From the NCBI RefSeq assembly GCF_016909015.1, contig NZ_JAFBFA010000019.1, positions 1-64,000 of the forward strand: a DNA stretch of 64,000 bases. The letters are read 5' to 3'. The translations under genes were made by a program, and so were the position numbers. Under the pieces are notes generated by a model, which saw only the letters and a program-made list of their open reading frames with translations, did no database searches and was not told the DNA's origin. This DNA is from Gracilibacillus alcaliphilus (GTDB lineage: Bacteria; Bacillota; Bacilli; Bacillales; Amphibacillaceae). Positions within the stretch are counted from its first letter, which is position 1. Each line of letters opens with the position of its first letter. This document shows, in pieces, positions 41,877-51,100 of the stretch.

Positions 41877-42980
41877 TCATCCTTTTTCTAAAATCGTTGA
41901 AATGGGGTAATTTTCTACAGCTAGGTCTGTTTTCTCACCAAGTACTAATTGCGCTAATTGTTTGCCGATAAAAGGTCCTGTGGTTAAGCCCGACGAACCT
42001 AACCCATTGGCAGCATAAATACCAGGATGGTTAGGGAATTCTCCAAATACCGGGAGAAAATCAGGGGCAACAGGGCGGAACCCGACGTTGGTTTCTATAA
42101 GTTTACTCTGGGCCAAGCTTGGTGCAATCGTAAACGTATCGGAAAAAATTTGATAGAGACCTCCCGGTGTAATAGAAGTATCGAAGCCGACATCGTCTTC
42201 ATGAGTGACTCCAGCAAACAGTCTTCCGTCGGCAAACGGTACCATATAATGAGCCCCAGGCGGCATAATAACAGGCCAGTCTTCTGTATCGGCCTCTATT
42301 TGCAACGTAGTAATCTGTGCCTTTTGCGGTTTGATTTTTCCGGTTATACCTAAGCCCTGAACCAAGGTATTAAACCATGCGCCCGCAGCAATAACTACTT
42401 TATCAGCTTCTATTTTACGTTGGCTTACCATGATCTCTCCATCGACAAAACTCGCTTCTCCCGTAATAAACGGTACATTATTTTTCTGACAAGCTAACAA
42501 AAGTGCTTGGCGAAGTTGTTCTCCATGGACACGAGCTCCGCCGCTGACATATAAAGAAAAATAGCCATCTGCTATTAAAGGAAAACGTTGTTTCGTTTCG
42601 GCAGTGTCTAACCAGTGAACTTCTCCAATTTCCGGTGTAGTTTCCCTTCTTTGCTCCACTAATTTTAAAATATTGGTGAGACGCTCTTCATCGTCTTTGA
42701 CGACAAGTGTTCCAACCTGTTTATAGCCTGTCTTTGATATGCCTTGTTCTTTCAGTTCATTGATTAGCTTCGGATAATAGCAAGCACTTTCGGAGGCTAA
42801 TCGATACCAAACCTTATTGCGGCGCTGGGATACCCAAGGGCAGATAATACCGGCGGCAGCACTGGTGGCCCTCCCTATAAAATCTGCATCTATTAAGGTA
42901 ACGTGATGATTCGTTTTCGATAGTTGATAGGCAGTGGAAGCACCAACAATACCTGCACCGATCACAACAATGTTACTCAT
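41877..42980 (-). CDS. FAD-dependent amino acid oxidoreductase (DadA/ThiO-like)
   Basis: This 367-residue flavoprotein has a Rossmann N-terminus (VVIGAGIVGASTAYQLS, with the GxGxxG pattern), an acidic ribose-binding residue at the end of the second strand (LIDAD), and a C-terminal NVGFRPVAPDFLPVFG and IYAANGLGSSGLTTGP, typical of the DadA/glycine oxidase group. Such enzymes oxidise D-amino acids, glycine or sarcosine. The start is ATG 42980; GTG at 42989 is possible and neither has a strong binding site. Single gene. The exact substrate is not readable. Confidence 0.85.
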   Translation of the reverse strand: MSNIVVIGAGIVGASTAYQLSKTNHHVTLIDADFIGRATSAAAGIICPWVSQRRNKVWYRLASESACYYPKLINELKEQGISKTGYKQVGTLVVKDDEERLTNILKLVEQRRETTPEIGEVHWLDTAETKQRFPLIADGYFSLYVSGGARVHGEQLRQALLLACQKNNVPFITGEASFVDGEIMVSQRKIEADKVVIAAGAWFNTLVQGLGITGKIKPQKAQITTLQIEADTEDWPVIMPPGAHYMVPFADGRLFAGVTHEDDVGFDTSITPGGLYQIFSDTFTIAPSLAQSKLIETNVGFRPVAPDFLPVFGEFPNHPGIYAANGLGSSGLTTGPFIGKQLAQLVLGEKTDLAVENYPISTILEKG

Positions 42981-43190
42981 TGATTTCACTCTTTTCCGAA
43001 TATAGTCTATAGGCTAGTGTGCAATAGCTACTGGAGAATAGCAAGCTATATGATTAATAGTACAATAAACTGTTAGAACCATATCTTACTAATTATAAAT
43101 AAGCTGTACCTAACAGCATAGATTTGTGCTATAATGTATGCTAAAGTTTGAAAATTTTAAAAACTAGGAAGATGGGGGAACAGGCTGATT

Positions 43191-44240
43191 ATGAAGAAGA
43201 AATTATTATTATTACTAGTGCTTTCCTTTTTCAGTGTTCTTGTTTTAGCTGCTTGTGGATCAAATGATGAAGAAGGTTCAAATGGCAGTGAAGCGGGTGA
43301 ACAATCAGAAGAAGGAAATGAACAAGCAAGTTCAGATGGAGAAGTATATCAAATTGGGGCAACACAAATCGTGGAACATCCATCTTTAGATGCCGCTTAT
43401 CAAGGGTTTCAGGATGCGCTTAGCGATGCAGGGTTAGAAGTAGAATATAATTTTCAATCAGCACAAAATGATCAAAATAATGCAACTACCATTGCCAATA
43501 ACTTTGTGGCAGAAGGGGTGGACTTAATTTTCGCTAATTCGACACCAAGTGCCCAAAGTGCCTTGCAAGCAACAAGTGATATTCCAATCCTATTTACCTC
43601 TGTAACCGACGCAGTAGAGAGTGGATTGGTAGAATCAATGGATCAGCCAGGCGACAATATTACAGGGGTTTTGGATATGCACCCTGATTCGATTACACAA
43701 ACCGTGGAATTTATTGATACGTATTTTGAAGGCTCAACGATCGGTTTAGTATATAGTGCTGGGGAAGCAAATTCGGTTGCACAAATTAATGCCGTCAATG
43801 AAGCAGTAGAAGGAACAAGTTTGTCAACAGCAGAAGCAACTGTTGGAAACTCTTCAGAAGTACAGCAAGCTACTAACTCTTTAGTAGGCGAGGCTGATGT
43901 GTTCTTTATCATTACGGATAATACCGTTGTTTCTGCATTAGAAGCTGTAATTGATGTGGCCGAAAGCCAGTCTATTCCTTTATTTGTTGGTGAACCAGAC
44001 TCTGTAGCACGTGGCGGGTTTGCAAGTTATGGTATTGACTTCCATACAATTGGCTACCGTACCGGTGAAATGGCAGTTGAAATCTTGACTGGTGAGAAAA
44101 CAACCGCCGATATCCCGGTAGAAGTTCCGCCGAGCATGCAGCTGTTTATTAACGAAGAAGCAGCAGAGGCGCAAGGGATAGAATGGAACGATGAGTGGGA
44201 TGATCAAGCAGAAATTTTGGAAACAGAAGCAGCAGAATAA
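43191..44240 (+). CDS. ABC transporter substrate-binding lipoprotein (TrpX-like)
   Basis: This 349-residue lipoprotein has a signal with lipobox LAAC (cysteine near residue 22), an acidic linker (SNDEEGSNGSEAGEQSEEGN), and a COG2984-type binding domain (IVEHPSLDAAYQGFQDAL, FANSTPSAQSAL). Relatives (TrpX in streptococci) bind tryptophan or tyrosine. An extended -10 (TGCTATAAT, ending 43135) suggests the promoter. A strong hairpin separates it from the permease gene, which fits higher expression of the binding protein. The ligand is inferred only from family. Confidence 0.85.
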   Translation: MKKKLLLLLVLSFFSVLVLAACGSNDEEGSNGSEAGEQSEEGNEQASSDGEVYQIGATQIVEHPSLDAAYQGFQDALSDAGLEVEYNFQSAQNDQNNATTIANNFVAEGVDLIFANSTPSAQSALQATSDIPILFTSVTDAVESGLVESMDQPGDNITGVLDMHPDSITQTVEFIDTYFEGSTIGLVYSAGEANSVAQINAVNEAVEGTSLSTAEATVGNSSEVQQATNSLVGEADVFFIITDNTVVSALEAVIDVAESQSIPLFVGEPDSVARGGFASYGIDFHTIGYRTGEMAVEILTGEKTTADIPVEVPPSMQLFINEEAAEAQGIEWNDEWDDQAEILETEAAE

Positions 44241-44248
44241 ATAGGGAG

Positions 44249-44290
44249 AAAACCTCGACATTGAGAAAATGATAGGTGTCGAGGTTTTCT
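44249..44290 (+). terminator. Intercistronic hairpin after binding-protein gene
   Basis: GAAAACCTCGACA and TGTCGAGGTTTTC form a perfect 13-bp stem with a 16-base loop. The T tract is short, so partial read-through into the permease gene is likely. Confidence 0.75.
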
Positions 44291-44327
44291 ATCAAAATGA
44301 AGTGGTTTGACAGAGAGGAAGAGTGTG

Positions 44328-45311
44328 ATGTTAATTTCCATGTTCAGTGCAGTGGAATCAGGTGTTATATATGCGCTGATGGCATTAGGTGTTTATCTTT
44401 CGTTTCGTATTTTAGATTTCCCTGATTTAACAGTAGATGGCAGCTTTGTCACAGGAGGAGCTGTAGCGGCAATTTCCATTGTCAATGGTGTGCCTCCGGT
44501 CTTAGCTACGATTTATGCTGTTTTTGCAGGCTTTATTGCAGGTATGATAACAGGAATTTTGAATACGAAAGGAAAGATCAATCCGCTGTTATCAGGTATT
44601 TTAATGATGATTGCCCTCTATTCCATCAATCTGAGGATAATGGACAAACCGAATGTGGCGTTATTAAATGAACCGACGATATTTAATCAAATCGAAGGTT
44701 TTTGGGCCTCTTTAGGTATTGATGATTTTTTGAATGGCATTTTAACATCATTAGGAGCTGACCGTCTGCCAGGAACGTGGGCTATTTTGATTCTAATGAT
44801 TATCATTACTTTAGTAGTTAAATTTATTACGGATTACTTCTTAAAGACAGAAGTAGGGTTGGCTTTACGCGCTACAGGTGATAATGAGAAAATGATTCGA
44901 AGTTTTTCAGCAAATACCGACATTCTTACAATTGTGGGCTTAGGAATCTCAAATGCATTGGTTGCATTGTCAGGTGCATTAGTAGCGCAATATGGCGGTT
45001 TTACCGATGTGAATATGGGGATAGGTATGATTGTTATCGGTCTTGCTTCCGTTATTATTGGAGAAGCATTATTTGGAACTAAAACAATTGCCCGCACCAC
45101 ATTAGCTGTTATAGGTGGTGCGATCGTCTATCGAATTGTATTAACCCTTGCCTTAAAGATTAAATTCTTGGAGACAGGCGATGCTAAGTTAATTACGGCC
45201 ATCATCGTTATCATAGCCCTTGTTGCTCCGAAAATTATTGCTACCGTCAAAGAGTCACGACGTAAGAGGCGGAAGCGAGCCATGCTGGGAGGTGGAACGA
45301 ACAATGCTTAA
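44328..45311 (+). CDS. ABC transporter permease (TrpY-like)
   Basis: This 327-residue protein has about eight to nine membrane segments and the COG4120 pattern: ESGVIYALMALGVYLSFRILDFPDLTVDGSF, then GLALRATGDNEKMIRSF, the cytoplasmic loop that contacts the ATPase. The start is placed at ATG 44328 with AGAGGAAG upstream. It overlaps the ATPase gene by eight bases. Confidence 0.87.
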   Translation: MLISMFSAVESGVIYALMALGVYLSFRILDFPDLTVDGSFVTGGAVAAISIVNGVPPVLATIYAVFAGFIAGMITGILNTKGKINPLLSGILMMIALYSINLRIMDKPNVALLNEPTIFNQIEGFWASLGIDDFLNGILTSLGADRLPGTWAILILMIIITLVVKFITDYFLKTEVGLALRATGDNEKMIRSFSANTDILTIVGLGISNALVALSGALVAQYGGFTDVNMGIGMIVIGLASVIIGEALFGTKTIARTTLAVIGGAIVYRIVLTLALKIKFLETGDAKLITAIIVIIALVAPKIIATVKESRRKRRKRAMLGGGTNNA

Positions 45312-46098
45312 TATGAAAGACATAGCGATCACCTTTAATGAAGGAACATTAGATGAAAAGAAAGCACTCCAGCAGACAAACTTGCATTTAGAACAAGGAG
45401 ATTTTGTCACGGTTATTGGGAGTAATGGTGCTGGTAAGTCTACGTTAATGAACCTGATCTCCGGTTCGTTAAAACCAGATGTAGGAACGATAGAGATTAA
45501 CAGAAAAAATGTAACCATGATGCCTGAGTATAAACGTTCAAGGATGATAGGGCGTGTATTTCAAGATCCAATGGCAGGCACTGCTCCATCGATGACGATT
45601 CAAGAGAACTTAGCCATGGCTTATGCTCGTAATAAAACGAGAACTTTAAAGATAGGGGTTAACAAAAAACGTAAACAGCTGTTTAAAGAGCACTTGGAGA
45701 CCTTACATCTTGGTTTAGAGAATCGTTTAACAGCCAAAGTTGGTCTGTTATCTGGAGGAGAGCGCCAAGCCCTGTCTTTATTAATGGCCACATTTACAGA
45801 GCCGAATATTCTACTGCTGGATGAACATACGGCAGCACTGGATCCATCAAGGGCAGAGCTTATTACTAAGCTGACTGGTAAAGTGGTGAAGCAATTTGGG
45901 TTAACAACTTTAATGGTTACACATAATATGCAACAAGCATTAGATCTTGGTAATCGTCTGATTATGATGGATAAAGGACAGATAATCCTAGAGGTATCTG
46001 GTGAAGAAAAGCAGGCATTGACCATTGAAAAGTTATTGCAAGAATTCCAGCGTATTCGCGGGAAACAAATGGAAAGCGATCGAGCAGTCTTGGGTTAA
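45304..46098 (+). CDS. ABC transporter ATP-binding protein (TrpZ-like)
   Basis: This 264-residue ATPase has Walker A (GSNGAGKST), signature (LLSGGERQALSL), Walker B (ILLLDEHTAALDP) and the switch histidine (MVTHNMQQ). Walker B is followed by EHTAALD where most ABC ATPases have EPTxxLD; the same is seen in other COG1101 members. The start overlaps the permease stop, with GGGAGGTGG upstream. Ends at a terminator. Together with the two genes upstream it makes one importer. Confidence 0.9.
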   Translation: MLNMKDIAITFNEGTLDEKKALQQTNLHLEQGDFVTVIGSNGAGKSTLMNLISGSLKPDVGTIEINRKNVTMMPEYKRSRMIGRVFQDPMAGTAPSMTIQENLAMAYARNKTRTLKIGVNKKRKQLFKEHLETLHLGLENRLTAKVGLLSGGERQALSLLMATFTEPNILLLDEHTAALDPSRAELITKLTGKVVKQFGLTTLMVTHNMQQALDLGNRLIMMDKGQIILEVSGEEKQALTIEKLLQEFQRIRGKQMESDRAVLG

Positions 46099-46110
46099 AT
46101 GTATATAGAT

Positions 46111-46147
46111 ACAGTTACTTCCAAAAAAGAGGGAGTAGCTGTTTTTC
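46111..46147 (+). terminator. Intrinsic terminator of the ABC transporter operon
   Basis: ACAGTTACTTCC and GGGAGTAGCTGT pair with some G-U, followed by TTTTTCT. Confidence 0.7.
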
Positions 46148-46233
46148 TAGTAAGATAGGAAAGCATAAAACCAGGTGCTTTTCTGACTTAAAATTATCTG
46201 AAAATTCAAAATGATGAAAGAAGGTCCTAGAAA

Positions 46234-47421
46234 ATGAAATATGGTTTTGCTGAACGTGTACGTTTTATGAAGTCTTCTGCGGTACGGGATATCTTGAAAG
46301 TCATCAATCAGGGAAATGTGATTTCTTTCGCCGGTGGCTTACCGGAGGAGAATTTATTCCCAGTAGAGGCTGTAGATCAGGCTTTTCATAAAGCCGTCAC
46401 AACGAATAGAAAATCCTTGCAATACGGGGAAACAGAAGGTGTGGCAGCATTGCGTGATCTATTGGCAGAACGAATGGCTGCTAAGGGATTGGTACGCCCG
46501 CCAGAGGATATTTTGGTCACATCGGGAAGTCAGCAGGCAATTGATTTGTTCTCACGCGTTATGTTTAATAAAGGCGATATTATCTTGACAGAGAACCCAA
46601 CTTATTTAGCGGCATTGCAAGTATTTGAATCCTATGAAACCAATGTGATTGCAGTTGATTCGGATGACGATGGGATGATACTAGCTGATTTAGAGGAAAA
46701 AATAATTAAATATAAACCGAAATGTATTTATGTTGTACCGACCTACTCTAATCCAACTGGAAAAGTGTGGTCATTGGAGCGTAGAGAAAAATTGTTAGAA
46801 CTGGCTAATCAATATCATGTTGTTATTTTTGAGGATGATCCTTACGGAGAGCTGCAGTTTGTCGAAGAAGAGGCGCCGCCATCTATTGCTTCTTTAGATA
46901 AGAATGACTTGGTATTGTATACAAGTACGTTTTCGAAGACTGTTGTACCAGCTATGCGAATTGGCTGGATTGTCGGTCCGCATCAGATCATTAGAATTAT
47001 GGCACAAGCTAAGCAGGCAACCGATTTGCATACCAATTCGATCAGTCAGCATGCCTTAGTACATTTATTACAAGATTTCGATATTGATAAACATATTCAA
47101 ACAATCCGCCAAACCTACTATGAAAGAATGCTAGTAATGAAACGTTTATTAGATGAAGTAAGTATTGAAGGTTTAGAGTATATGGTGCCAAAGGGCGGGA
47201 TGTTTTTCTGGGTTAAACTCCCAGAACAAGTCAATACAACTAAATTACTAAATAAAGCAGTCGAGCAAGGTGTGGCTTATGTGCCAGGTGATTCCTTCTA
47301 CGTATCTAATCCGCCACAGAATACAATGCGGCTGAACTTCACCAATTCAGAACCGGCATTAATCGAAGAAGGCATGAAGCGATTGGTGAAGGTCATTGAA
47401 GAATTGAATATACATGCGTAA
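46234..47421 (+). CDS. PLP-dependent aminotransferase (class I, LysN/AroAT-like)
   Basis: This 395-residue cytoplasmic enzyme has SFAGGLPEENLFP near the N-terminus, the cofactor loop TSGSQQAIDL, PTYSNPTGKVW, EDDPYGELQF and the PLP lysine in STFSKTVVPAMRIGW. This is the class I/II fold of the 2-aminoadipate/aromatic aminotransferase group (LysN-like, sometimes annotated as valine-pyruvate or multi-substrate). AAAGAAGG lies upstream of the ATG. It follows the TrpXYZ-like transporter after a terminator, so it is a separate unit. The donor substrate is not readable from sequence. Confidence 0.87.
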   Translation: MKYGFAERVRFMKSSAVRDILKVINQGNVISFAGGLPEENLFPVEAVDQAFHKAVTTNRKSLQYGETEGVAALRDLLAERMAAKGLVRPPEDILVTSGSQQAIDLFSRVMFNKGDIILTENPTYLAALQVFESYETNVIAVDSDDDGMILADLEEKIIKYKPKCIYVVPTYSNPTGKVWSLERREKLLELANQYHVVIFEDDPYGELQFVEEEAPPSIASLDKNDLVLYTSTFSKTVVPAMRIGWIVGPHQIIRIMAQAKQATDLHTNSISQHALVHLLQDFDIDKHIQTIRQTYYERMLVMKRLLDEVSIEGLEYMVPKGGMFFWVKLPEQVNTTKLLNKAVEQGVAYVPGDSFYVSNPPQNTMRLNFTNSEPALIEEGMKRLVKVIEELNIHA

Positions 47422-47428
47422 TTAGAGA

Positions 47429-47464
47429 ACAGGGTATTGTCTAGAGCAATATCCTGTATTTTTT
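47429..47464 (+). terminator. Intrinsic terminator of aminotransferase gene
   Basis: ACAGGGTATTG and CAATATCCTGT form an 11-bp stem (one G-U) followed by ATTTTTT. Confidence 0.85.
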
Positions 47465-47554
47465 ACTATATTTAGGAACGTATGTTTGGTATAATGTATT
47501 TAGACTTACACCTCGTTATACACATCATTTCATTATATTAAAGGATGTGTTTTA

Positions 47555-48065
47555 ATGCCCCAGTCTTGTGCTTACCATGTTACATCAGATTTATCCTTCT
47601 ACATCTGTGAAGATACCCCAGCTAATAATAAATACCAGAAAAGAAAAAAGCAAACGAAGCAACTGTTAAGGCGAACTCCTGATCACCAACTTATGGACTT
47701 AAAAATTGACTATGCCTTTAAACAGCTTTTTGGCAATGAACAGAATGAAGCAATCACCCGTGTGTTTTTGAATGCTTTTTTGGCGGAGTCGGGGAGACCG
47801 CCGATCCAAACCCTGCTGTTTCAAAATATTGAAATTGGCGGAGAACATGAGAGAGATAAGCAAGCACGACGGGATGTATTAATTAGAACGATGATCAACA
47901 ATGGATCAATATAAAAATCCAGTTTACAAACAAGTATAATATGGTTAAACGCTCACTGTATTACTGGTCTAAGCTTTATGCTAAGCAGATGAAAGTGGGA
48001 GACAGATAATTACAGGGCTGACGAATCAGGAGGTAGCAGAGATACAGCAAAAGATCAATGCTTAA
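47555..48065 (+). pseudogene. Rpn-type PD-(D/E)XK nuclease/transposase remnant
   Basis: The frame contains RTPDHQLMDLKIDYAFKQLF and AITRVFLNAFLAES, the start of the PD-(D/E)XK family annotated as Rpn/recombination-promoting nuclease or transposase. It frameshifts near 47890; the next frame gives NDQQWINIKIQFTNKYNMVKR. The usual catalytic E-x-Q is changed there to K-x-Q. After a stop near 48010 a C-terminal scrap (LTNQEVAEIQQKINA) remains, so about half the gene is missing. The true start is uncertain. It is a dead copy. Confidence 0.75.
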
Positions 48066-48204
48066 CTCGAAGAACGCCATGATTAATTGTGAATAATAGG
48101 CCACTTGGCTTTCGCGTGAAGCCAAGTTGGCTGAACATAAGTGAGGTTTGAATGTGAAGAGAGAGCAGTGTTATGCATAGATGTGTGAAGGATGATGTGC
48201 GCCG

Positions 48205-48639
48205 TTATACACCAAACAGTTTTTGCCACCAAGTTTTTGGCTCTTGCCCAGTCAGTTCTTCACTTGCGTCTTCTTTGGGCAGTTGGATTTCCTTTATATC
48301 CACAGCATGATCAGCTGCTAGTACTAAGCCATAGGTGCTGTCGCTTTCTTTGTTAGTAATATAGGTGTAAGAGATATTATACTTATCAGCTAATTCACGA
48401 TAAGGCCTAATATAGTTAATATTCATCTGACCATTAATCAGCAGTTTTGCCTCCCGATACTGCTGTAATAATGGTTCTAAAGTTTCTAATCCTTTTTTTC
48501 CGCGCACCTCTTTTTTGGTTACTGCCAAAATAACCCGTTCACGATAGGTTCCTAAATACGTTCTTTTTTCATCGGGATTTAATTCTTTTGCACCATAGAT
48601 ACCCTCTTGTAAATAGTCATCGATTTCTTTTCTTGCCAT
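48205..48639 (-). CDS. yueI: YueI family protein (DUF1694)
   Basis: This 144-residue soluble protein has EGIYGAKELNPDEKRTYLGTYRERV and the pattern KLLINGQMNINYIRPYRELA, matching the YueI/DUF1694 family of Bacillaceae. No function is established. The fold is likely ribosomal-L7Ae-like in related proteins, but I cannot confirm that here. AGGAGGGATTTTA precedes the ATG. It lies downstream of ectC on the same strand, separated by a terminator. Confidence 0.82.
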   Translation of the reverse strand: MARKEIDDYLQEGIYGAKELNPDEKRTYLGTYRERVILAVTKKEVRGKKGLETLEPLLQQYREAKLLINGQMNINYIRPYRELADKYNISYTYITNKESDSTYGLVLAADHAVDIKEIQLPKEDASEELTGQEPKTWWQKLFGV

Positions 48640-48676
48640 TAAAATCCCTCCTTAGTTATATTATATCTAAAAATAC

Positions 48677-48709
48677 AAAAAACTCCCCATTGAATTGGGA
48701 AGTTTTTTT
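48677..48709 (-). terminator. Intrinsic terminator of ectABC
   Basis: On the minus strand AACTTCCCA and TGGGGAGTT form a 9-pair stem (one G-U) followed by TTTT. It ends the ectoine operon before yueI. Confidence 0.8.
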
Positions 48710-48740
48710 GAAAGTTCTTAAGCCTATTCCATTATTTATA

Positions 48741-49127
48741 TTAATCTTCATCTACGGCATATGCACCATCTTCGCCGTGGATTTCGTTACCAGTTAATGG
48801 TGGATTGAATACACACACGACACGCATATCAGTAATTCCGCGAAGAAGGTGCTCGTCATTTTGATCTAAGGCATAAAGTGTGTCTTTTTTAATAGGCCAA
48901 ACTTTATTATCGCTTAGTGTAACGACTTCGCCTTCCCCTTCAATACAGTAAACTGCTTCTAAATGGTTTTTATACCAAATATGTGTTTCAGTTCCTGCTT
49001 TTATGATGGTATCATTGACAGAGTAGCCCATCCCGTCTTTTTTTGTAATTAAGCGACGGCTAACCCAGTTACCTCCGTCTACATCTTGCTCTGTACCTAA
49101 AATATCTTCTAGTTTTACTACTTTCAT
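48741..49127 (-). CDS. ectC: Ectoine synthase
   Basis: This 128-residue cupin-fold enzyme cyclises N-gamma-acetyl-diaminobutyrate to ectoine, the last step. Family landmarks are SRRLITKKDGMGYS, the cupin motif HIWYKNHLEAVYCIEGEGEV with metal-binding His/Glu/Tyr positions, and VCVFNPPLTGNEIH. Length fits EctC. It is third in the ectABC operon, 50 bases after ectB. No ectD (5-hydroxylase) is next to it, so the window supports ectoine but not hydroxyectoine. Confidence 0.97.
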   Translation of the reverse strand: MKVVKLEDILGTEQDVDGGNWVSRRLITKKDGMGYSVNDTIIKAGTETHIWYKNHLEAVYCIEGEGEVVTLSDNKVWPIKKDTLYALDQNDEHLLRGITDMRVVCVFNPPLTGNEIHGEDGAYAVDED

Positions 49128-49177
49128 ATTGACAATTGCCTCCTATGATTTCTGATTTATGATAAACCCGTTATTTA

Positions 49178-50446
49178 TTAGTTAACAACAGGGTTTTTAA
49201 CTAATGATTTTACACTTTCTTCAATAATTTCAAGCCCTTGTTGTAGCTCCTCTTTGGAAATGGTTAGAGCAGGGAATAATTTAAATACTTCATCATTTGG
49301 TCCAGCTGTTTCCATAATCAATCCTTGTTCAAAACATTGAGCAGCTACTTTACTAGCAAAGCCTTCTACTTCTGAAGCAATTCCAACCATAAATCCACGT
49401 CCACGGACTTCTCCTTGCATTTCCGGATATTTTTCGACTAGATCTTCTAGGAAACTGTAAATAAGCTCAGCTTTTTGGTGAATTTCTTTTTCAAATGAAT
49501 CATCTTTCCAATAATCAAGTGCAGCAGCTGCAGTAATAAAGGCATGGTTGTTCCCGCGGAACGTTCCATTATGCTCACCTGGCTGCCAAATATCATATTC
49601 TGGTTTGATTAAGGTAACGGCAAGCGGTAAGCCATAACCACTTAAGGATTTTGACATACAAATGATATCTGGTTTGATGCCAGCTGCCTCAAAACTAAAG
49701 AATGTGCCTGTACGACCAACGCCTGCTTGTACATCATCAATGATTAACAGGATACCCCAGCGACGACAGATGTCCTCAATTTTTTTCAGCCATTCAAAGC
49801 GTGCAGCATTCACGCCGCCTTCTCCTTGAACTGTTTCTACGATCATAGCAGCTGGGATTGCCACCCCGCTTCCTTTATCTTCTAAGAACCGTTCTAAATA
49901 GACGAAGGTATCATGATCAACATAGTTATCATATGCCATTGTCACAGTGTTCTGCAGCGGTATACCTGCACCTTGTCGTTTCATCGAGTTACCTGTTACC
50001 GATAGGGCGCCAATCGTCATCCCGTGAAAACCACCTGTAAAACTAATGATATCGGTACGGCCAGTAACCTTACGTGCCAGCTTTAAGGCACTTTCTACGG
50101 TATTGGTTCCGGTTGGCCCAGGGAACATCACCTTATAATCTAAGTCTCGCGGTTTAAGAATAACATCATCGAATTTTTGTAAAAAATCCGCCTTGGCTGT
50201 AGAGGCCATATCTAAGGAATGGGTAATCCCATCGTCCGCAATATATGCTAATAATTTTTCTTTCATATGATCATCATTGTGTCCGTAATTCAATGCGCCC
50301 GCACCGGAGAAGAAATCTAAATATTCATTTCCTTGCTCATCCCACATTTTACTTTTCTTAGCCTTTGTAAATACAGTGGGAAAGTTACGTACATAACTGC
50401 GCACAACAGACTCATAATGGTTAATAATATCAATATTTTTGCTCAT
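49178..50446 (-). CDS. ectB: Diaminobutyrate-2-oxoglutarate aminotransferase
   Basis: This 422-residue PLP enzyme of the class III aminotransferases makes L-2,4-diaminobutyrate from aspartate semialdehyde and glutamate, the first step of ectoine synthesis. Visible are FFSGAGALNYGHND, GFHGMTIGALSVTGN, the cofactor aspartate in LIIDDVQAGVGRTG and the PLP lysine in CMSKSLSGYGLP. Length and neighbours (ectA, ectC) make EctB certain. AGGAGGAATTTATT precedes the ATG. Confidence 0.97.
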   Translation of the reverse strand: MSKNIDIINHYESVVRSYVRNFPTVFTKAKKSKMWDEQGNEYLDFFSGAGALNYGHNDDHMKEKLLAYIADDGITHSLDMASTAKADFLQKFDDVILKPRDLDYKVMFPGPTGTNTVESALKLARKVTGRTDIISFTGGFHGMTIGALSVTGNSMKRQGAGIPLQNTVTMAYDNYVDHDTFVYLERFLEDKGSGVAIPAAMIVETVQGEGGVNAARFEWLKKIEDICRRWGILLIIDDVQAGVGRTGTFFSFEAAGIKPDIICMSKSLSGYGLPLAVTLIKPEYDIWQPGEHNGTFRGNNHAFITAAAALDYWKDDSFEKEIHQKAELIYSFLEDLVEKYPEMQGEVRGRGFMVGIASEVEGFASKVAAQCFEQGLIMETAGPNDEVFKLFPALTISKEELQQGLEIIEESVKSLVKNPVVN

Positions 50447-50518
50447 ATTAATAAATTCCTCCTACAATTTTTGATAGCAAGATCATTCTGTCCAAATGCA
50501 TGACATGTCATCATACAT

Positions 50519-51034
50519 TTACCTATGGATCGGTCCAACTACATACTTACGTTCTTCTTCGTGTTCATCTCCAGGGAATACTGCCTTTGTAAACAACTCG
50601 CTAGAAGAAATATCTGTATGAAAATCACGAGCTAGCTTTTGGAATAATGATTGTGAGGCCTTATTGTCGGGTGTAATCGTTGATTCGACATACTTGGTGT
50701 TTTGGCAAGCTTCGCTGTCTAACAGATAATGCAGCATTTTCAAAGCAATGCCTTTACCTCTTTGGGAGGCATCCACACCAATTTGCCAAACGAATACAGT
50801 ATCAGGCTTCTTAGGAGAGATAAATGCAGTAATAAAACCAACCACCTCTTCGTTTTGTTTTGCGACGACACATGTTTCATCGAAATACTCACTCATTAAA
50901 AGATATTTATATGGTGAGTTGGTGTCGAGTGTAGAACGAGTTACTAAATTCCACATTTCTGCTCCTTCCTCTGGAGTCGGATGGGAAAATAATACTTGAT
51001 CAGATGTGGTTTGTTGATTATTAATTTGAGTCAC
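50519..51034 (-). CDS. ectA: Diaminobutyrate acetyltransferase
   Basis: This 171-residue GNAT enzyme acetylates the gamma-amino group of diaminobutyrate. The acetyl-CoA binding motif is in GVDASQRGKGIALKML, and the PDNKASQSLFQKLA segment is the usual EctA one. It starts with GTG at 51034, with AGAAAGGAG nine bases upstream. A perfect sigma-B type promoter at 51100-51076 would give a leader of about 35 bases. It is the first gene of ectABC. Confidence 0.96.
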   Translation of the reverse strand: MTQINNQQTTSDQVLFSHPTPEEGAEMWNLVTRSTLDTNSPYKYLLMSEYFDETCVVAKQNEEVVGFITAFISPKKPDTVFVWQIGVDASQRGKGIALKMLHYLLDSEACQNTKYVESTITPDNKASQSLFQKLARDFHTDISSSELFTKAVFPGDEHEEERKYVVGPIHR

Positions 51035-51075
51035 TATTTTCTCCTTTCTAGATTTTCCTTACTGAATTTAAGCCA

Positions 51076-51100
51076 ATACCCGCTTATAGGGCATTTAAAC
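51076..51100 (-). promoter_or_regulatory. Sigma-B-type promoter of ectABC
   Basis: On the minus strand GTTTAA (51100-51095) and GGGTAT (51081-51076) are separated by 13 bases. Both boxes are exact matches to the sigma-B consensus of Bacillus, and the spacing is in the preferred 12-14 range. The start site would fall near 51069, about 35 bases before ectA. Confidence 0.8.

Noticed and set aside
45621..46025. 134-codon minus-strand frame inside the ABC ATPase gene
   Set aside because: It is a shadow of a well-supported ATPase gene.
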